Part shown: piece by piece, positions 1 through 7,369 of the stretch
Numbering within the stretch: position 1 is the first letter of the stretch
How the letters are laid out: each line of letters begins with the position of its first letter
Source of the DNA: Rickettsiales bacterium
GTDB lineage: Bacteria > Pseudomonadota > Alphaproteobacteria > Rickettsiales > Anaplasmataceae
NCBI GenBank assembly: GCA_031286185.1
Contig: JAITUS010000038.1
Span: 1 to 8,515, forward strand
Reading direction: 5' to 3'
Length of the DNA stretch: 8,515 nucleotides
Translations under genes and position numbers: made by a program
Notes under the pieces: generated by a model
Told to the model about the DNA's origin: nothing
Database searches by the model: none
Seen by the model: the letters and a program-made list of their open reading frames with translations, nothing else

Positions 1-147
1 AAAAAGATGGGTTGTTGAGAGATCTTTTGCTTGGTTAGAAAAATGCAGACGATTGTGGGAAAATTGCGAGCGGAAACTCAACACTAGCTTACAGATGATT
101 GTTCTCTCCTTCATTTCTCGCCTACTACGAAGATTTTAAACAGGTTC
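1..147 (+). mobile_element. Right end of an IS5-family (IS1031-like) insertion sequence, cut by the window edge
   Basis: This stretch holds the 3' end of a transposase gene followed by what looks like the right terminal inverted repeat. Read on the opposite strand from 147 inward, the end begins GAACCTGTTTAAAATC, which resembles the GAGCCTGTC-type ends of the IS1031 subgroup. The transposase stop codon (137-139) lies inside this repeat, as is common in compact IS5-family elements. The next three bases, 148-150, are TTA, which fits the TNA target site duplicated by IS1031-type elements. The left end is outside the window, so neither element completeness nor a matching TTA on the far side can be checked. 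The boundary at 147 is an inference from the terminal pattern and from the ORF that begins to look like a different protein just after it. Confidence 0.65.
2..139 (+). CDS. IS5-family transposase, C-terminal fragment (5' end outside window)
   Basis: The frame is open from the window edge and encodes 45 residues before the TAA at 137-139. It starts KRWVVERSFAWLEKCRRLW, the hallmark C-terminal signature of IS5-family (IS427/IS1031 subgroup) DDE transposases. In this family the Glu of the (R)WVVER motif is the third catalytic acidic residue; the two Asp residues lie upstream, outside the window. The tail is a basic and hydrophobic helix ending in LLRRF. The enzyme cuts and joins the IS ends during transposition. 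Whether the whole gene is intact cannot be judged. The signature is very characteristic, so the family call is firm, but the specific element (for example a Wolbachia ISWpi type) is not certain. Confidence 0.85.
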   Translation, partial: KRWVVERSFAWLEKCRRLWENCERKLNTSLQMIVLSFISRLLRRF

Positions 148-210
148 TTAGGGTGTAAAGGGATTTATGATAGTCACATATCTGCCTCAATAGAAAAATT
201 ACGCCCGTTA

Positions 211-1362
211 TTGGCAAATAGCAGGTTATTTTGTAAGCTAACTAACATTCCTACTGAAACTCTTAAGAACATTTTCAGCACTAAGCTATATAAAAGCTGT
301 GCAAATGTTGACGAGGTTTTAGCGTTCTTTGATTGCTTGGATGATAAAAACAAAAATATTTTAGATAAGCTAATAGTTGCTTTTGAAAAAGACCCTGACG
401 CAACTCATTCGCTTTTAAATAGTAAATTATTCAATTCTCGGGATGAAGTACTACGGGTGCTTCCGGATGAGAGGTTTGACGGTAATGAAGTAAGAGAAAT
501 ATTGAATCGCATTAACTTGTGGTGGATATTGCAAGAAAATAGTATGTTTGATGATGATATGGATCTAGAGGACAAGCTTTGTTATACATTTCATCCACGT
601 TTCATAGATAGTGAGTTTCGTGGATGTGCACGAGGTTATGCTCTGTTAAATGGAATACATAATAATCAGCAAGCAGAAAGAGTTTTTTCTGAAAATGTTA
701 ATCTGTTTCGGGTCTTCCTCAGAGAAGCCATAAAGTCCAGGTATGAATTTGTATTTCCCATTATAAAAGATACTAAAATTGAGCACTTAGTTGATGGTAG
801 CTTTGTTTCAAAAGTAAGAGGTAAAATAGTTCACTACCTTTCCCACTCACTTATTTTCGAAGGGAACCTGTGTCTAGATATAAGTAGCACATTTAGGTCA
901 AAGATAGCAGATATTGTCTTTCCTTTCAACCCTCAAACTGAACTGCAAACCACTATAGAGGAACGGTGGGAAGACATATTGAAAATTAAGTTTACAGAGC
1001 TTTTTGTAACACAGAAGTATGAGCAAATTACTCAAGGATCTTTAGCAAAGATTCAAGATCTAACAATAAAAGACTTGTCAGAAATACCAGAAACGGAAGA
1101 GATAGAAGAGTTTTTGAAAAATAAAGGAATAACAAACTTGAAAGATCTTTCCTTATTAGCAAAATTGATAGAGGACGGTATTCATATTGTAAATACAATT
1201 GGGAAGGGGATAAGTCTCAAAAAAGACATGATACAAACAATTTGTGATATATTTAAAGATACCTCTGTAAACCATAACACAAAAAAAACACCACCATCTC
1301 TTCTTGATTTATGTAAAACAAATATAATTAGAAGTTCTTTAACTGAGCAAATACATCGCTAG
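211..1362 (+). CDS. Protein of unknown function, probably 5'-truncated by the adjacent IS; C-terminal SOCS/BC-box-like motif
   Basis: I do not recognise a family. From the first available start (TTG at 211) it encodes 383 residues with no signal peptide or membrane segment. It looks soluble and largely helical, with acidic and lysine-rich helices in the C-terminal third (about 275-345). The TTG is a doubtful start: the same frame is open back to 88 with no ATG, and residues encoded from about 148 (SHISASIEKLRPLL just before the TTG) read like ordinary protein. The IS end sits at about 147, so the original start and N-terminus were probably removed by the insertion, leaving about 404 codons. 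Near the start a short pattern, LLANSRLF and later LLNSKLF, hints at a degenerate repeat. Residues 363-377 (SLLDLCKTNIIRSSL) resemble a eukaryotic Elongin-binding BC box. The gene converges on ccmE, with six bases between the two stop codons. It may be an expressed remnant of an effector-like gene or a decaying pseudogene. No frameshift or internal stop is seen. Confidence 0.6.
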   Translation: MANSRLFCKLTNIPTETLKNIFSTKLYKSCANVDEVLAFFDCLDDKNKNILDKLIVAFEKDPDATHSLLNSKLFNSRDEVLRVLPDERFDGNEVREILNRINLWWILQENSMFDDDMDLEDKLCYTFHPRFIDSEFRGCARGYALLNGIHNNQQAERVFSENVNLFRVFLREAIKSRYEFVFPIIKDTKIEHLVDGSFVSKVRGKIVHYLSHSLIFEGNLCLDISSTFRSKIADIVFPFNPQTELQTTIEERWEDILKIKFTELFVTQKYEQITQGSLAKIQDLTIKDLSEIPETEEIEEFLKNKGITNLKDLSLLAKLIEDGIHIVNTIGKGISLKKDMIQTICDIFKDTSVNHNTKKTPPSLLDLCKTNIIRSSLTEQIHR

Positions 1363-1368
1363 AGGGGC

Positions 1369-1761
1369 TTATTTTAAAACTTTTGGCATATAATTCTCAT
1401 CATGTTTTGCAAACACTGTGTCTGCCAAAAAGGCGCCACTGCCGAGCATTTTACCTTGTACAATAACACCACTTTTTTCTGAAAACATTGGTGGGAGTAT
1501 TCCCTGATATTTTACCACAACGCTCTTGTTAAAATCTGTCATTTGAAAAACCACTTCACTTTCGTTGCGTATCACACTATCCTCAACGATCATTCCACCG
1601 ATACGGATTGGCTTTTGATTGTTTGGTAAAACTACCGCTTCACTTACTGTATAAAAAAATGAGATGTTTTCTTTGAGTGTTGTTAGGATGAGAAAAACTA
1701 TACAATTTAAAAAGAAGAAAACTCCTGAAGCTATAAATAACCGCTTATGTTTTTTCTTCAT
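1369..1761 (-). CDS. ccmE: Cytochrome c-type biogenesis protein CcmE, periplasmic heme chaperone
   Basis: CcmE binds heme covalently in the periplasm and passes it to the CcmF/CcmH lyase for attachment to apocytochrome c (System I maturation). The 130-residue protein has a basic N-terminus (MKKKHKR), one membrane anchor at about 8-27, and then the OB-fold periplasmic domain. Near the C-terminus is the signature AKHDENYMP: His120 is the covalent heme-binding residue and Tyr124 the axial ligand, matching the family HxxxY motif. An RIGGMIVEDSV stretch (53-63) matches the conserved first strands, and QGKMLGSGAFLADTVFAKH leads into the heme site. Length is slightly short for the family because the tail after HDENY is brief. 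The ATG at 1761 lies inside the end of ccmD (17-base overlap) and has no clear Shine-Dalgarno, so translation is probably coupled to ccmD. It is the last gene of the - strand array, and no hairpin terminator is visible after it. Confidence 0.95.
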   Translation of the reverse strand: MKKKHKRLFIASGVFFFLNCIVFLILTTLKENISFFYTVSEAVVLPNNQKPIRIGGMIVEDSVIRNESEVVFQMTDFNKSVVVKYQGILPPMFSEKSGVIVQGKMLGSGAFLADTVFAKHDENYMPKVLK

Positions 1762-1882
1762 TATTATTTTTAAGGCTTTCTAAGATTTTTTTGCTTTTGA
1801 TATAGCAAGAAATAGTAAAAATCAGTTCTCCAGCAATCAATGCAAAGCCAACAAGGTAGGCAAAAATTACATATGTATTCAT
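1745..1882 (-). CDS. ccmD: Small heme exporter-associated membrane protein CcmD
   Basis: This 45-codon gene runs from an ATG at 1882-1880 to a TAA at 1747-1745. The product starts MNTYVIFAYLVGFALIAGEL, has a single hydrophobic segment at about 4-25, and then a charged cytoplasmic tail rich in Lys, Asn and Glu (KSKKILESLKNNNEEKT). That is the architecture of CcmD, a tiny one-helix protein of System I that associates with CcmC and CcmE and is needed for release of holo-CcmE from the CcmABCD complex. The YVIFAYLVGF opening fits the family's Y-x-x-x-A-Y pattern. The position supports the call: its start overlaps the birA stop as ATGA (4 bases) and its 3' end overlaps ccmE by 17 bases. CcmD is poorly conserved, so the identification rests on size, topology and its place beside ccmE. 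An unrelated small membrane protein is possible but less likely. Confidence 0.85.
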   Translation of the reverse strand: MNTYVIFAYLVGFALIAGELIFTISCYIKSKKILESLKNNNEEKT

Positions 1883-2670
1883 AATGCACTATCAACAAAT
1901 AACTCACCTGCATCAGAATAAATTAAGCTTCCATCTTTTTGCTGCAATACCAATCTACCACTTTTATCTATATCAATAAAAATCCCCTCGTGCAATTTGC
2001 CAGCTAACTTTACGCTGATTTGTTCATTCATTTTAAACGCTCTTTTCAGCCACATTTCTCTTATAGCATGAAACCCGTCAAATATCCACTGTTTTCTTAG
2101 TTTATTAAAGTTTGTTATTAATTCTTTTAATAGATCTGTGTTAGACACAGACTCGCCGTAGCTGCTAACGCATGTTGCTTCTGAAAGTGGTGCATGATCA
2201 ATATTAATTCCAATTCCTATAACTAACCAATTTGAATTAGATTTTTTTTTAAGCAATATTCCACTTATTTTCTTACCATCTACTAAAATGTCATTTGGCC
2301 ATTTATATTGAATGTTACTATCACCTATAAATAATGATAATGTATTGCCAACAGCAACAGCAGTAACAAAAGTCAATTCTGTTAACTCACTTAGATTTTC
2401 TCTATTATTCCAGCGCGTGACTCTGGAATCCAGCGTTGGAATGATACCAGAACGATTATGTAAGAGATCTGTAATTAAACTTGCACAAAAATTGCCTTTT
2501 GGAGAAACCCAGCTTTTCCCGGTGCGCCCTCTACCATCTGTTTGCTTATCGGCAATAATAACGGTTTCATTTGATATCTCTTTATCAATTAAGTCCAATG
2601 CTTCCCTATTAGTGCTAGAGACTTCTTTATAATGATGAATATGGAAGCCCTCGAATATTTCAGGAATCAC
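1879..2670 (-). CDS. birA: Biotin--[acetyl-CoA-carboxylase] ligase, monofunctional (no DNA-binding domain)
   Basis: This enzyme makes biotinyl-AMP and transfers biotin to a lysine of the carrier domain of acetyl- or propionyl-CoA carboxylase in the cytoplasm. The 263-residue product begins directly with the catalytic fold: SSTN (18-21), the biotinyl-AMP loop GRGRTGKSW (46-54), KWPNDI (123-128), GKKISGILLK (132-141) and GIGINI (152-157). A C-terminal SH3-like domain follows from about 215. It lacks the N-terminal winged helix of E. coli BirA, so it should not act as a biotin repressor. The GTG start at 2670 is preceded by AAAGGA with 8-base spacing and follows the nuoN stop after one base. Residues about 70-93 form an extra, low-complexity-free insert (SGIIPTLDSRVTRW) not expected in the family. 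At DNA level it is a palindromic repeat. It lies in the loop after strand FCASLITDL, away from the catalytic motifs, so the enzyme may remain active. The stop overlaps the ccmD start. Confidence 0.93.
   Translation of the reverse strand: MIPEIFEGFHIHHYKEVSSTNREALDLIDKEISNETVIIADKQTDGRGRTGKSWVSPKGNFCASLITDLLHNRSGIIPTLDSRVTRWNNRENLSELTELTFVTAVAVGNTLSLFIGDSNIQYKWPNDILVDGKKISGILLKKKSNSNWLVIGIGINIDHAPLSEATCVSSYGESVSNTDLLKELITNFNKLRKQWIFDGFHAIREMWLKRAFKMNEQISVKLAGKLHEGIFIDIDKSGRLVLQQKDGSLIYSDAGELFVDSAL
2407..2442. repeat. Palindromic repeat inserted in frame in birA (Wolbachia/Rickettsia palindromic-element type)
   Basis: On the + strand ATTCCAGCG (2407-2415) pairs with CGTTGGAAT (2434-2442) with one G-T pair. 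Inside it CTGGA-A-TCCAG (2423-2433) is a second small palindrome, and ATTCCAG/CTGGAAT (2407-2413 and 2423-2429) is an alternative perfect stem. The pattern resembles the abundant Wolbachia short repeats of the ATTCCAGCGCGTGACGCTGGAAT kind, as I remember them. It reads through without a stop as part of BirA residues 70-93. The extra coding DNA probably spans about 2392-2463, with the palindrome as its core. The exact insertion limits and copy number cannot be determined from one window. Confidence 0.75.
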
Positions 2671-2671
2671 T

Positions 2672-4066
2672 TTATAATCCTTTAGTTACTAAATGAATTA
2701 GCGAGTATAAATCCTCTACATATATAAAAAGAATGATATTGATTAAGGAAGCCACCGAAGTGATGATGAATAGCCCCTTAGGGTAAGTAATTTTATTACC
2801 ACTAGCCTTATCAAAATACATAGCTTTTATAATATTTAGGTAGTAGTAACATGATATAACACTTGCTACTACAAGGATCAAAGATAGACTGATAAAGCCT
2901 GAGTTTATTAGACCTTTAAATATAAACAGCTTAGCAAAAAACCCTGCAAGTGGCGGTATTCCTGCCATAGAAAGCAATAGTATAGAAAGATGAAATGCTA
3001 AAACCGGGTGTTTTTTCCCTATACCAGATAAATTTGCAATATTGCAATCGTCATCGTCAATTTGTATGAAATATGAGAACAATCCTATGCTTGTAACGAT
3101 ATACATCATCAAATACGTCAAGGAGCTATTTGTTCCCATCCGCGTAAAAATAGAAAGCGAAGCAAATGTGAAGCCAACATGACCTATTGAACTGTAAGCA
3201 AATAGCCTTTTTAGGTTTTTTTGTCGTAAAGCCCCAAAAACTGAGATAAGCACAGATAGTGCTGAAACATATAAAAGAACAGGTTGAACATAATTTTTGA
3301 CATTTACTAATTCCTCATTCATCAGTCTAATTAAAAATGTTACAAGTGCAGCTTTTGGAGCAGTAGAAAAAAACGCAGTCACTATGGTAGGTGCGCCTTG
3401 ATAGACATCTGGAGCCCACATATGAAAAGGAACAATAGCAAGCTTGAAACACAACCCAATAAGGATAAAGACCAACCCAAAAACTATTCCATGGGTTACC
3501 TGATGGTTTTGTACAAATGAACTTAACTGAGAAAAATCGATTTGTCCTGTATATCCATAAAGTAGCGACATTCCGTACAACATGATGCAGGAAGATAACG
3601 CACTGAGCGTAAAATATTTCACTCCTGCTTCGCATGAATAAACTGAATCTTTATTAAAGCTCGCAAGAACATATAAAGGTATACTCATCAATTCAAAAGC
3701 TAAATAAAAAGAAATTAAATTATTTGCTGAAACCAGAGTCATCATGCCAAACAGCGCAAAAAGAATCAGTATTGAAAATTCATATTTATAGTCATATTTT
3801 GATAAATTCAGCAGCAAGAGTACTAAAACTCCTACGGTAAGGATCAATCCTTGGGCCGATTTGATGTATAAGTTGAGTTTTAACAATGAATTGAAGAAAA
3901 AAGCTTCATTATTTTCTGCTAAGAGAACTAAAACAATCAAGGTGATCACTGTGCAGCCTAATGCTAGCAAGTTAATAGTACGGCGGTTAAACACAATCCC
4001 AAGCAGCAACAATACTAATGAGGAAACAATAGAGAACGTTTCTGGCAATATCTGTATATAGCTCAT
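2672..4066 (-). CDS. nuoN: NADH-quinone oxidoreductase subunit N (antiporter-like)
   Basis: NuoN is one of the three antiporter-like membrane-arm subunits of complex I and forms a proton channel in the inner membrane. The 464-residue protein is almost entirely hydrophobic segments, with about 13-14 predicted helices, normal for the family. Key residues expected for the channel are visible: Glu125 in LAFELMSIPLY (TM5), Lys208 in GLCFKLAIVPFHMWAPDVYQGAP-type sequence (TM7), Lys238 in STAPKAA (TM8) and Lys379 in GFFAKLFIF (TM12). The FHMWAPDVYQGAPT block distinguishes NuoN from NuoM and NuoL, which have HTWLPDAH and HVWLPDAM there. Its ATG start overlaps the nuoM stop as ATGA, and the birA start follows its TAA after one base, so expression is probably coupled on both sides. 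No damage is seen. Confidence 0.97.
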   Translation of the reverse strand: MSYIQILPETFSIVSSLVLLLLGIVFNRRTINLLALGCTVITLIVLVLLAENNEAFFFNSLLKLNLYIKSAQGLILTVGVLVLLLLNLSKYDYKYEFSILILFALFGMMTLVSANNLISFYLAFELMSIPLYVLASFNKDSVYSCEAGVKYFTLSALSSCIMLYGMSLLYGYTGQIDFSQLSSFVQNHQVTHGIVFGLVFILIGLCFKLAIVPFHMWAPDVYQGAPTIVTAFFSTAPKAALVTFLIRLMNEELVNVKNYVQPVLLYVSALSVLISVFGALRQKNLKRLFAYSSIGHVGFTFASLSIFTRMGTNSSLTYLMMYIVTSIGLFSYFIQIDDDDCNIANLSGIGKKHPVLAFHLSILLLSMAGIPPLAGFFAKLFIFKGLINSGFISLSLILVVASVISCYYYLNIIKAMYFDKASGNKITYPKGLFIITSVASLINIILFIYVEDLYSLIHLVTKGL

Positions 4067-5505
4067 AGGGCGTTATACTTGACTAATAAATTTGCCATAC
4101 ATGGCTTCAAATAATTTAGTGCAAGAGTTGGGTAAAATCCAAGCAAAATAACAAGCACTGCAAGCAGAATTAAGACAGAAAATTCTGTGCCATCTAGACG
4201 ATTATTCAATAATTTAGAATAGCTGACTCCCCATATTGTTTGCTTACATAAACTCAGCATATAAACTGCACTCAAAATAGTACCAAGTGCGATAAACCCT
4301 GTAAAAAATCCTATGCTCTTAAACATTCCAATCATAGCCAAAAACTCACCTATAAACCCAGACGTTCCGGGCAACCCAATCGAGGCCATTGAAAATAAAA
4401 TAAACATAAAACCAAATTTTGGCATCGTGTTTACTATGCCAAAATACTTTGCAATCTCCAAAGTTCCAGTTCGAGTATATAGCATCCCAACACACAAAAA
4501 TAGAGCAGCAGAAATAAGGCCATGACTAATCATTTGAAACACAGCGCCAAGTACCCCCTCCTCATAAAATGAAAAGAGGCCAGCAGTTACGATTCCCATG
4601 TGTGCTATTGAAGAATAAGCTATTAGCTTCTTTATATCGTCCTGAGCAAATGCAACTAGTGAAGCATATATTACTGCAATTGCGCTTAACACAACAATGA
4701 AATTTGAAAAATAGAAGCTTGCCTGAGGAAGCATTGGAATAGAGAACCTTAAAAATCCGTATCCTCCCATTTTAATAAGCAGGCCAGCTAAAATTACCGA
4801 TCCAGAAGTTGGCGATTGCACATGCGCATCAGGAAGCCAAGTGTGGAACGGAAACATCGGTACTTTTATTGCAAAAGAGACAAAAAATGCAATCCACAAC
4901 AATGATTGCACCTCAAGATCAAGACTTGGCATTAACGTGGCTAATTTTTGTATATCAAATATTCCAAAGACATTATACATATACACTAACCCAAGCAAAA
5001 ACAACAACGAACCGGCAAGTGTATAGAGAAACAACTTAAATGCCGCATACACCCTTTGTTTTCCTCCCCAAATGCCGATAATAAAGAACATTGGTACTAG
5101 AACAGCTTCGAAGAATACATAAAAGCTTACGGCATTTAGTGAAATAAAGAACCCGACCACAAAACTTTCAAGCAGCAAAAGTAATGCCATATACGGCTTG
5201 AGAGTCGTATAACTCATTTTGCAATTATAAAGTATACAAATAACAAATAAGAAAGTTGTGAGTAGAAGGAAAGGTAGCGATATACCATCCACCCCTATTC
5301 CTGCGTTTCTAATTGGGTAGCTAACGAGCTGGAAGTCCGCATTATTATAATCAAATCCTATACAAGCTACAATGCTAAGTAAAAACGGCAGTACAGCAAA
5401 AAATAGAGAGAGGAATCTTAGGTATATGGATTTATGATTGATCTTGATTAGAGATAAAATAAGCGCTCCTATTAGTGGAAGCAAGAATATACTAAGTAAC
5501 AACAC
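4063..5505 (-). CDS. nuoM: NADH-quinone oxidoreductase subunit M (antiporter-like)
   Basis: NuoM is the middle antiporter-like proton-translocating subunit of complex I. The 480-residue protein is a polytopic membrane protein of typical length. Functional residues are in place: Glu133 in FFEAVLVPMF (E. coli Glu144), Lys214 in FAIKVPMFPFHTWLPDAH (E. coli Lys234), Lys245 in LLIKMGGYG (Lys265), and Glu387 in GFIGEF (Glu407), the TM12 acidic residue typical of NuoM, where NuoL and NuoN carry Lys. The start is GTG at 5505, three bases after the nuoL TAG. Upstream purines are only weakly Shine-Dalgarno-like (GGAAT about 14 bases ahead), so initiation probably depends on ribosomes finishing nuoL. 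A TTG directly follows the GTG, and the alternative changes the protein by one residue. Confidence 0.97.
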   Translation of the reverse strand: MLLLSIFLLPLIGALILSLIKINHKSIYLRFLSLFFAVLPFLLSIVACIGFDYNNADFQLVSYPIRNAGIGVDGISLPFLLLTTFLFVICILYNCKMSYTTLKPYMALLLLLESFVVGFFISLNAVSFYVFFEAVLVPMFFIIGIWGGKQRVYAAFKLFLYTLAGSLLFLLGLVYMYNVFGIFDIQKLATLMPSLDLEVQSLLWIAFFVSFAIKVPMFPFHTWLPDAHVQSPTSGSVILAGLLIKMGGYGFLRFSIPMLPQASFYFSNFIVVLSAIAVIYASLVAFAQDDIKKLIAYSSIAHMGIVTAGLFSFYEEGVLGAVFQMISHGLISAALFLCVGMLYTRTGTLEIAKYFGIVNTMPKFGFMFILFSMASIGLPGTSGFIGEFLAMIGMFKSIGFFTGFIALGTILSAVYMLSLCKQTIWGVSYSKLLNNRLDGTEFSVLILLAVLVILLGFYPTLALNYLKPCMANLLVKYNAL

Positions 5506-5508
5506 TTT

Positions 5509-7365
5509 CTATTTAATTCCAATAATATACAAAGCACCGACTATTAAAGTAACAAACATAATAAACGCATAATCAAATATGTAACCTGTCTGTAACTTTA
5601 TAGAACTTTTTGAACACTCATTAACCAAACTTACCACACCATTTGATCCAAATGAATCAACAGCTTTAACATCAAATTTCCATAGAAACCTAGATATAAA
5701 CTTCATCGGTGCAACTATGACAAAATCATATACCTCATCAAAGTACCATTTATTCTGCAAAAATTTAAGTAAAAATTTACTTTTAATCTGCTGAAATTTT
5801 TGATAGCGGTAAATCAAGTACGCAAGCGCTATTCCGCTTAGACTCACTAAAGTTGGTAGTAACTTTATAAAGAAATTATGAACTTCATGCTCATTAACAA
5901 CTACTAAACTTGATTTCCAAAACACATTACTAGTTATATTCAAAACATTTACTCCCCATATTCCAGAAAATACCGATCCAAGAGCAAGTATTAGTAGCGG
6001 TATAAGCATAATTTTCGGTGCTTCATGTATATTAATTTTACTTTGTTTTTGGCTATGAAATGCAAGAAGCAATAACCTCCAAGAATAAAACGCCGTAAAG
6101 AACGCAACAACCAAGCTCATTACAAAAGCAAAACTATCAGCACTATAAGCATGCTCAATTATCAGGTCCTTTGAATAAAAACCTGCAAATGGAAATATCC
6201 CAGAAAGTGCAAGAGATCCAATCCACATGAGAGCGTAAGTGCAAGGAATTTTTTTCCAGCAAATTCCCATTTTCTGAATGTTTTGCTCATGATGCATTGC
6301 ATGAATCATATTACCTGCGCTAAGGAATAATAAAGCCTTGAAAAAGGCGTGTGTCATCAAATGAAAAATAGCGACGTTGTAAGCAGAAAGGCCGCATGCC
6401 ATAAACATATAACCAAGTTGGCTGCAAGTTGAATAAGCAATTATTTTCTTTATATCGTTCTGAGTAATCGCAACGGTAGCTGCAAAAAAGGCAGTAAGCG
6501 CACCAACAATCACTATCAATTCTTGTGCTACATTTGACAGCTCAAACAACGGAGAACATTTTGCTACCAAAAATATACCTGCCGTTACCATAGTTGCTGC
6601 ATGAATGAGTGCAGAGACAGGAGTTGGCCCTTTCATTGCATCTGGCAACCAAACATGCAGGCCAAGCTGAGCAGACTTTCCCATACAGCCAATAAAAAGT
6701 AATATGCATATTATATGAACCACTCTGAATTCACAACAGAACGCCCTAATGTTCTGTGCACCAAGAAGATCAGCTGTGTCAAAAATTTCAGCAAATTTCA
6801 AAGAATGAAATGTGTGATAAATAAGAAAAATTCCAATTAATAGCGCAAAGTCTCCTATTCTATTTACAACAAATGCTTTGAATGCTGCATTATTTGCAGA
6901 GTATTTTTGAAACCAAAATCCTATGAGTAAATAAGAGCACAAGCCTACTCCTTCCCAGCCAAAGAAAAGCTGCACAAAATTGTCACTCACGATCAGTACA
7001 ATCATGCAAAACGTAAACAGCGATAAACAAGAAAAGAACCTAGACTTTCCCTTATCATGTTTCATATAACCGATAGAATAGAGGTGAACTACCAGCGAAA
7101 CGGTGGTAATTACAATCAACGTCAAGGATGAGAGAGCGTCCACATTAATCGCCCAATTTACTTTTAGGACGCTCAACGAAAACAAAGGAAATAAACTCAA
7201 GTGATAATTTTGAGAAAAGGTGAAAAAAACATACCAAGATAAAACAGCAGATATTCCAATTCCTGCAGTTGTTATTAGCTGACTGAAAATATCTCTTCTA
7301 AAAAGCGCTGCAAATAATGAACTAAAAAGTGGCAAAAACACTATTAATTTTAGTATATCAGTCAT
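5509..7365 (-). CDS. nuoL: NADH-quinone oxidoreductase subunit L (antiporter-like, with lateral helix)
   Basis: NuoL is the distal antiporter-like subunit of complex I. Besides pumping protons, its C-terminal amphipathic lateral helix runs along the membrane arm. The 618-residue length is full for the family. Visible functional residues are Glu138 in GWEGVGLCSYLLIGFW (E. coli Glu144), Lys230 in GKSAQLGLHVWLPDAMKGP (Lys229), His255 in SALIHAATMVTAG, Lys343 in FFKALLFL (Lys342) and Lys399 in GFYSKD (Lys399). The C-terminal part from about 500 contains the transmembrane segment, the long polar stretch (520-595) fitting the lateral helix, and a final membrane helix at about 597-616. The ATG at 7365 follows the nuoK TGA after four bases, with AAGG almost touching the start codon. 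Confidence 0.97.
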   Translation of the reverse strand: MTDILKLIVFLPLFSSLFAALFRRDIFSQLITTAGIGISAVLSWYVFFTFSQNYHLSLFPLFSLSVLKVNWAINVDALSSLTLIVITTVSLVVHLYSIGYMKHDKGKSRFFSCLSLFTFCMIVLIVSDNFVQLFFGWEGVGLCSYLLIGFWFQKYSANNAAFKAFVVNRIGDFALLIGIFLIYHTFHSLKFAEIFDTADLLGAQNIRAFCCEFRVVHIICILLFIGCMGKSAQLGLHVWLPDAMKGPTPVSALIHAATMVTAGIFLVAKCSPLFELSNVAQELIVIVGALTAFFAATVAITQNDIKKIIAYSTCSQLGYMFMACGLSAYNVAIFHLMTHAFFKALLFLSAGNMIHAMHHEQNIQKMGICWKKIPCTYALMWIGSLALSGIFPFAGFYSKDLIIEHAYSADSFAFVMSLVVAFFTAFYSWRLLLLAFHSQKQSKINIHEAPKIMLIPLLILALGSVFSGIWGVNVLNITSNVFWKSSLVVVNEHEVHNFFIKLLPTLVSLSGIALAYLIYRYQKFQQIKSKFLLKFLQNKWYFDEVYDFVIVAPMKFISRFLWKFDVKAVDSFGSNGVVSLVNECSKSSIKLQTGYIFDYAFIMFVTLIVGALYIIGIK

Positions 7366-7369
7366 ACCT

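Noticed and set aside
167..193. ATG at 167 behind AAAGGG as the start of the unknown + strand gene
   Set aside because: The ATG is in a different frame from the gene and reaches a stop after eight codons.
1278..1290. Run of eight A residues in the unknown gene as a programmed or decay frameshift site
   Set aside because: The frame continues cleanly to the natural-looking C-terminus with the BC-box-like motif, and the alternative frames offer nothing better.
1325..1380. Shared terminator between the convergent + strand gene and ccmE
   Set aside because: Only a short AGTT-CTTT-AACT dyad inside the coding end and no GC-rich stem with a T-run on either strand.
2312..2632. 106-codon + strand ORF opposite birA
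   Set aside because: It lies fully antisense to a birA gene with clear catalytic motifs. The protein has no recognisable motif, and part of it is the palindrome read on the other strand.
3327..3635. 102-codon - strand ORF in another frame inside nuoN
   Set aside because: It is a shadow of nuoN, whose conserved TM7-TM8 channel residues occupy the same bases. The alternative product is rich in Cys, Tyr and Trp with no family resemblance.
3861..5039. Several short + strand ORFs (3861-4061, 4313-4525, 4809-5039, 4841-5026) opposite nuoN and nuoM
   Set aside because: All are antisense to well-conserved membrane subunits and have no ribosome-binding site or motif that stands out.
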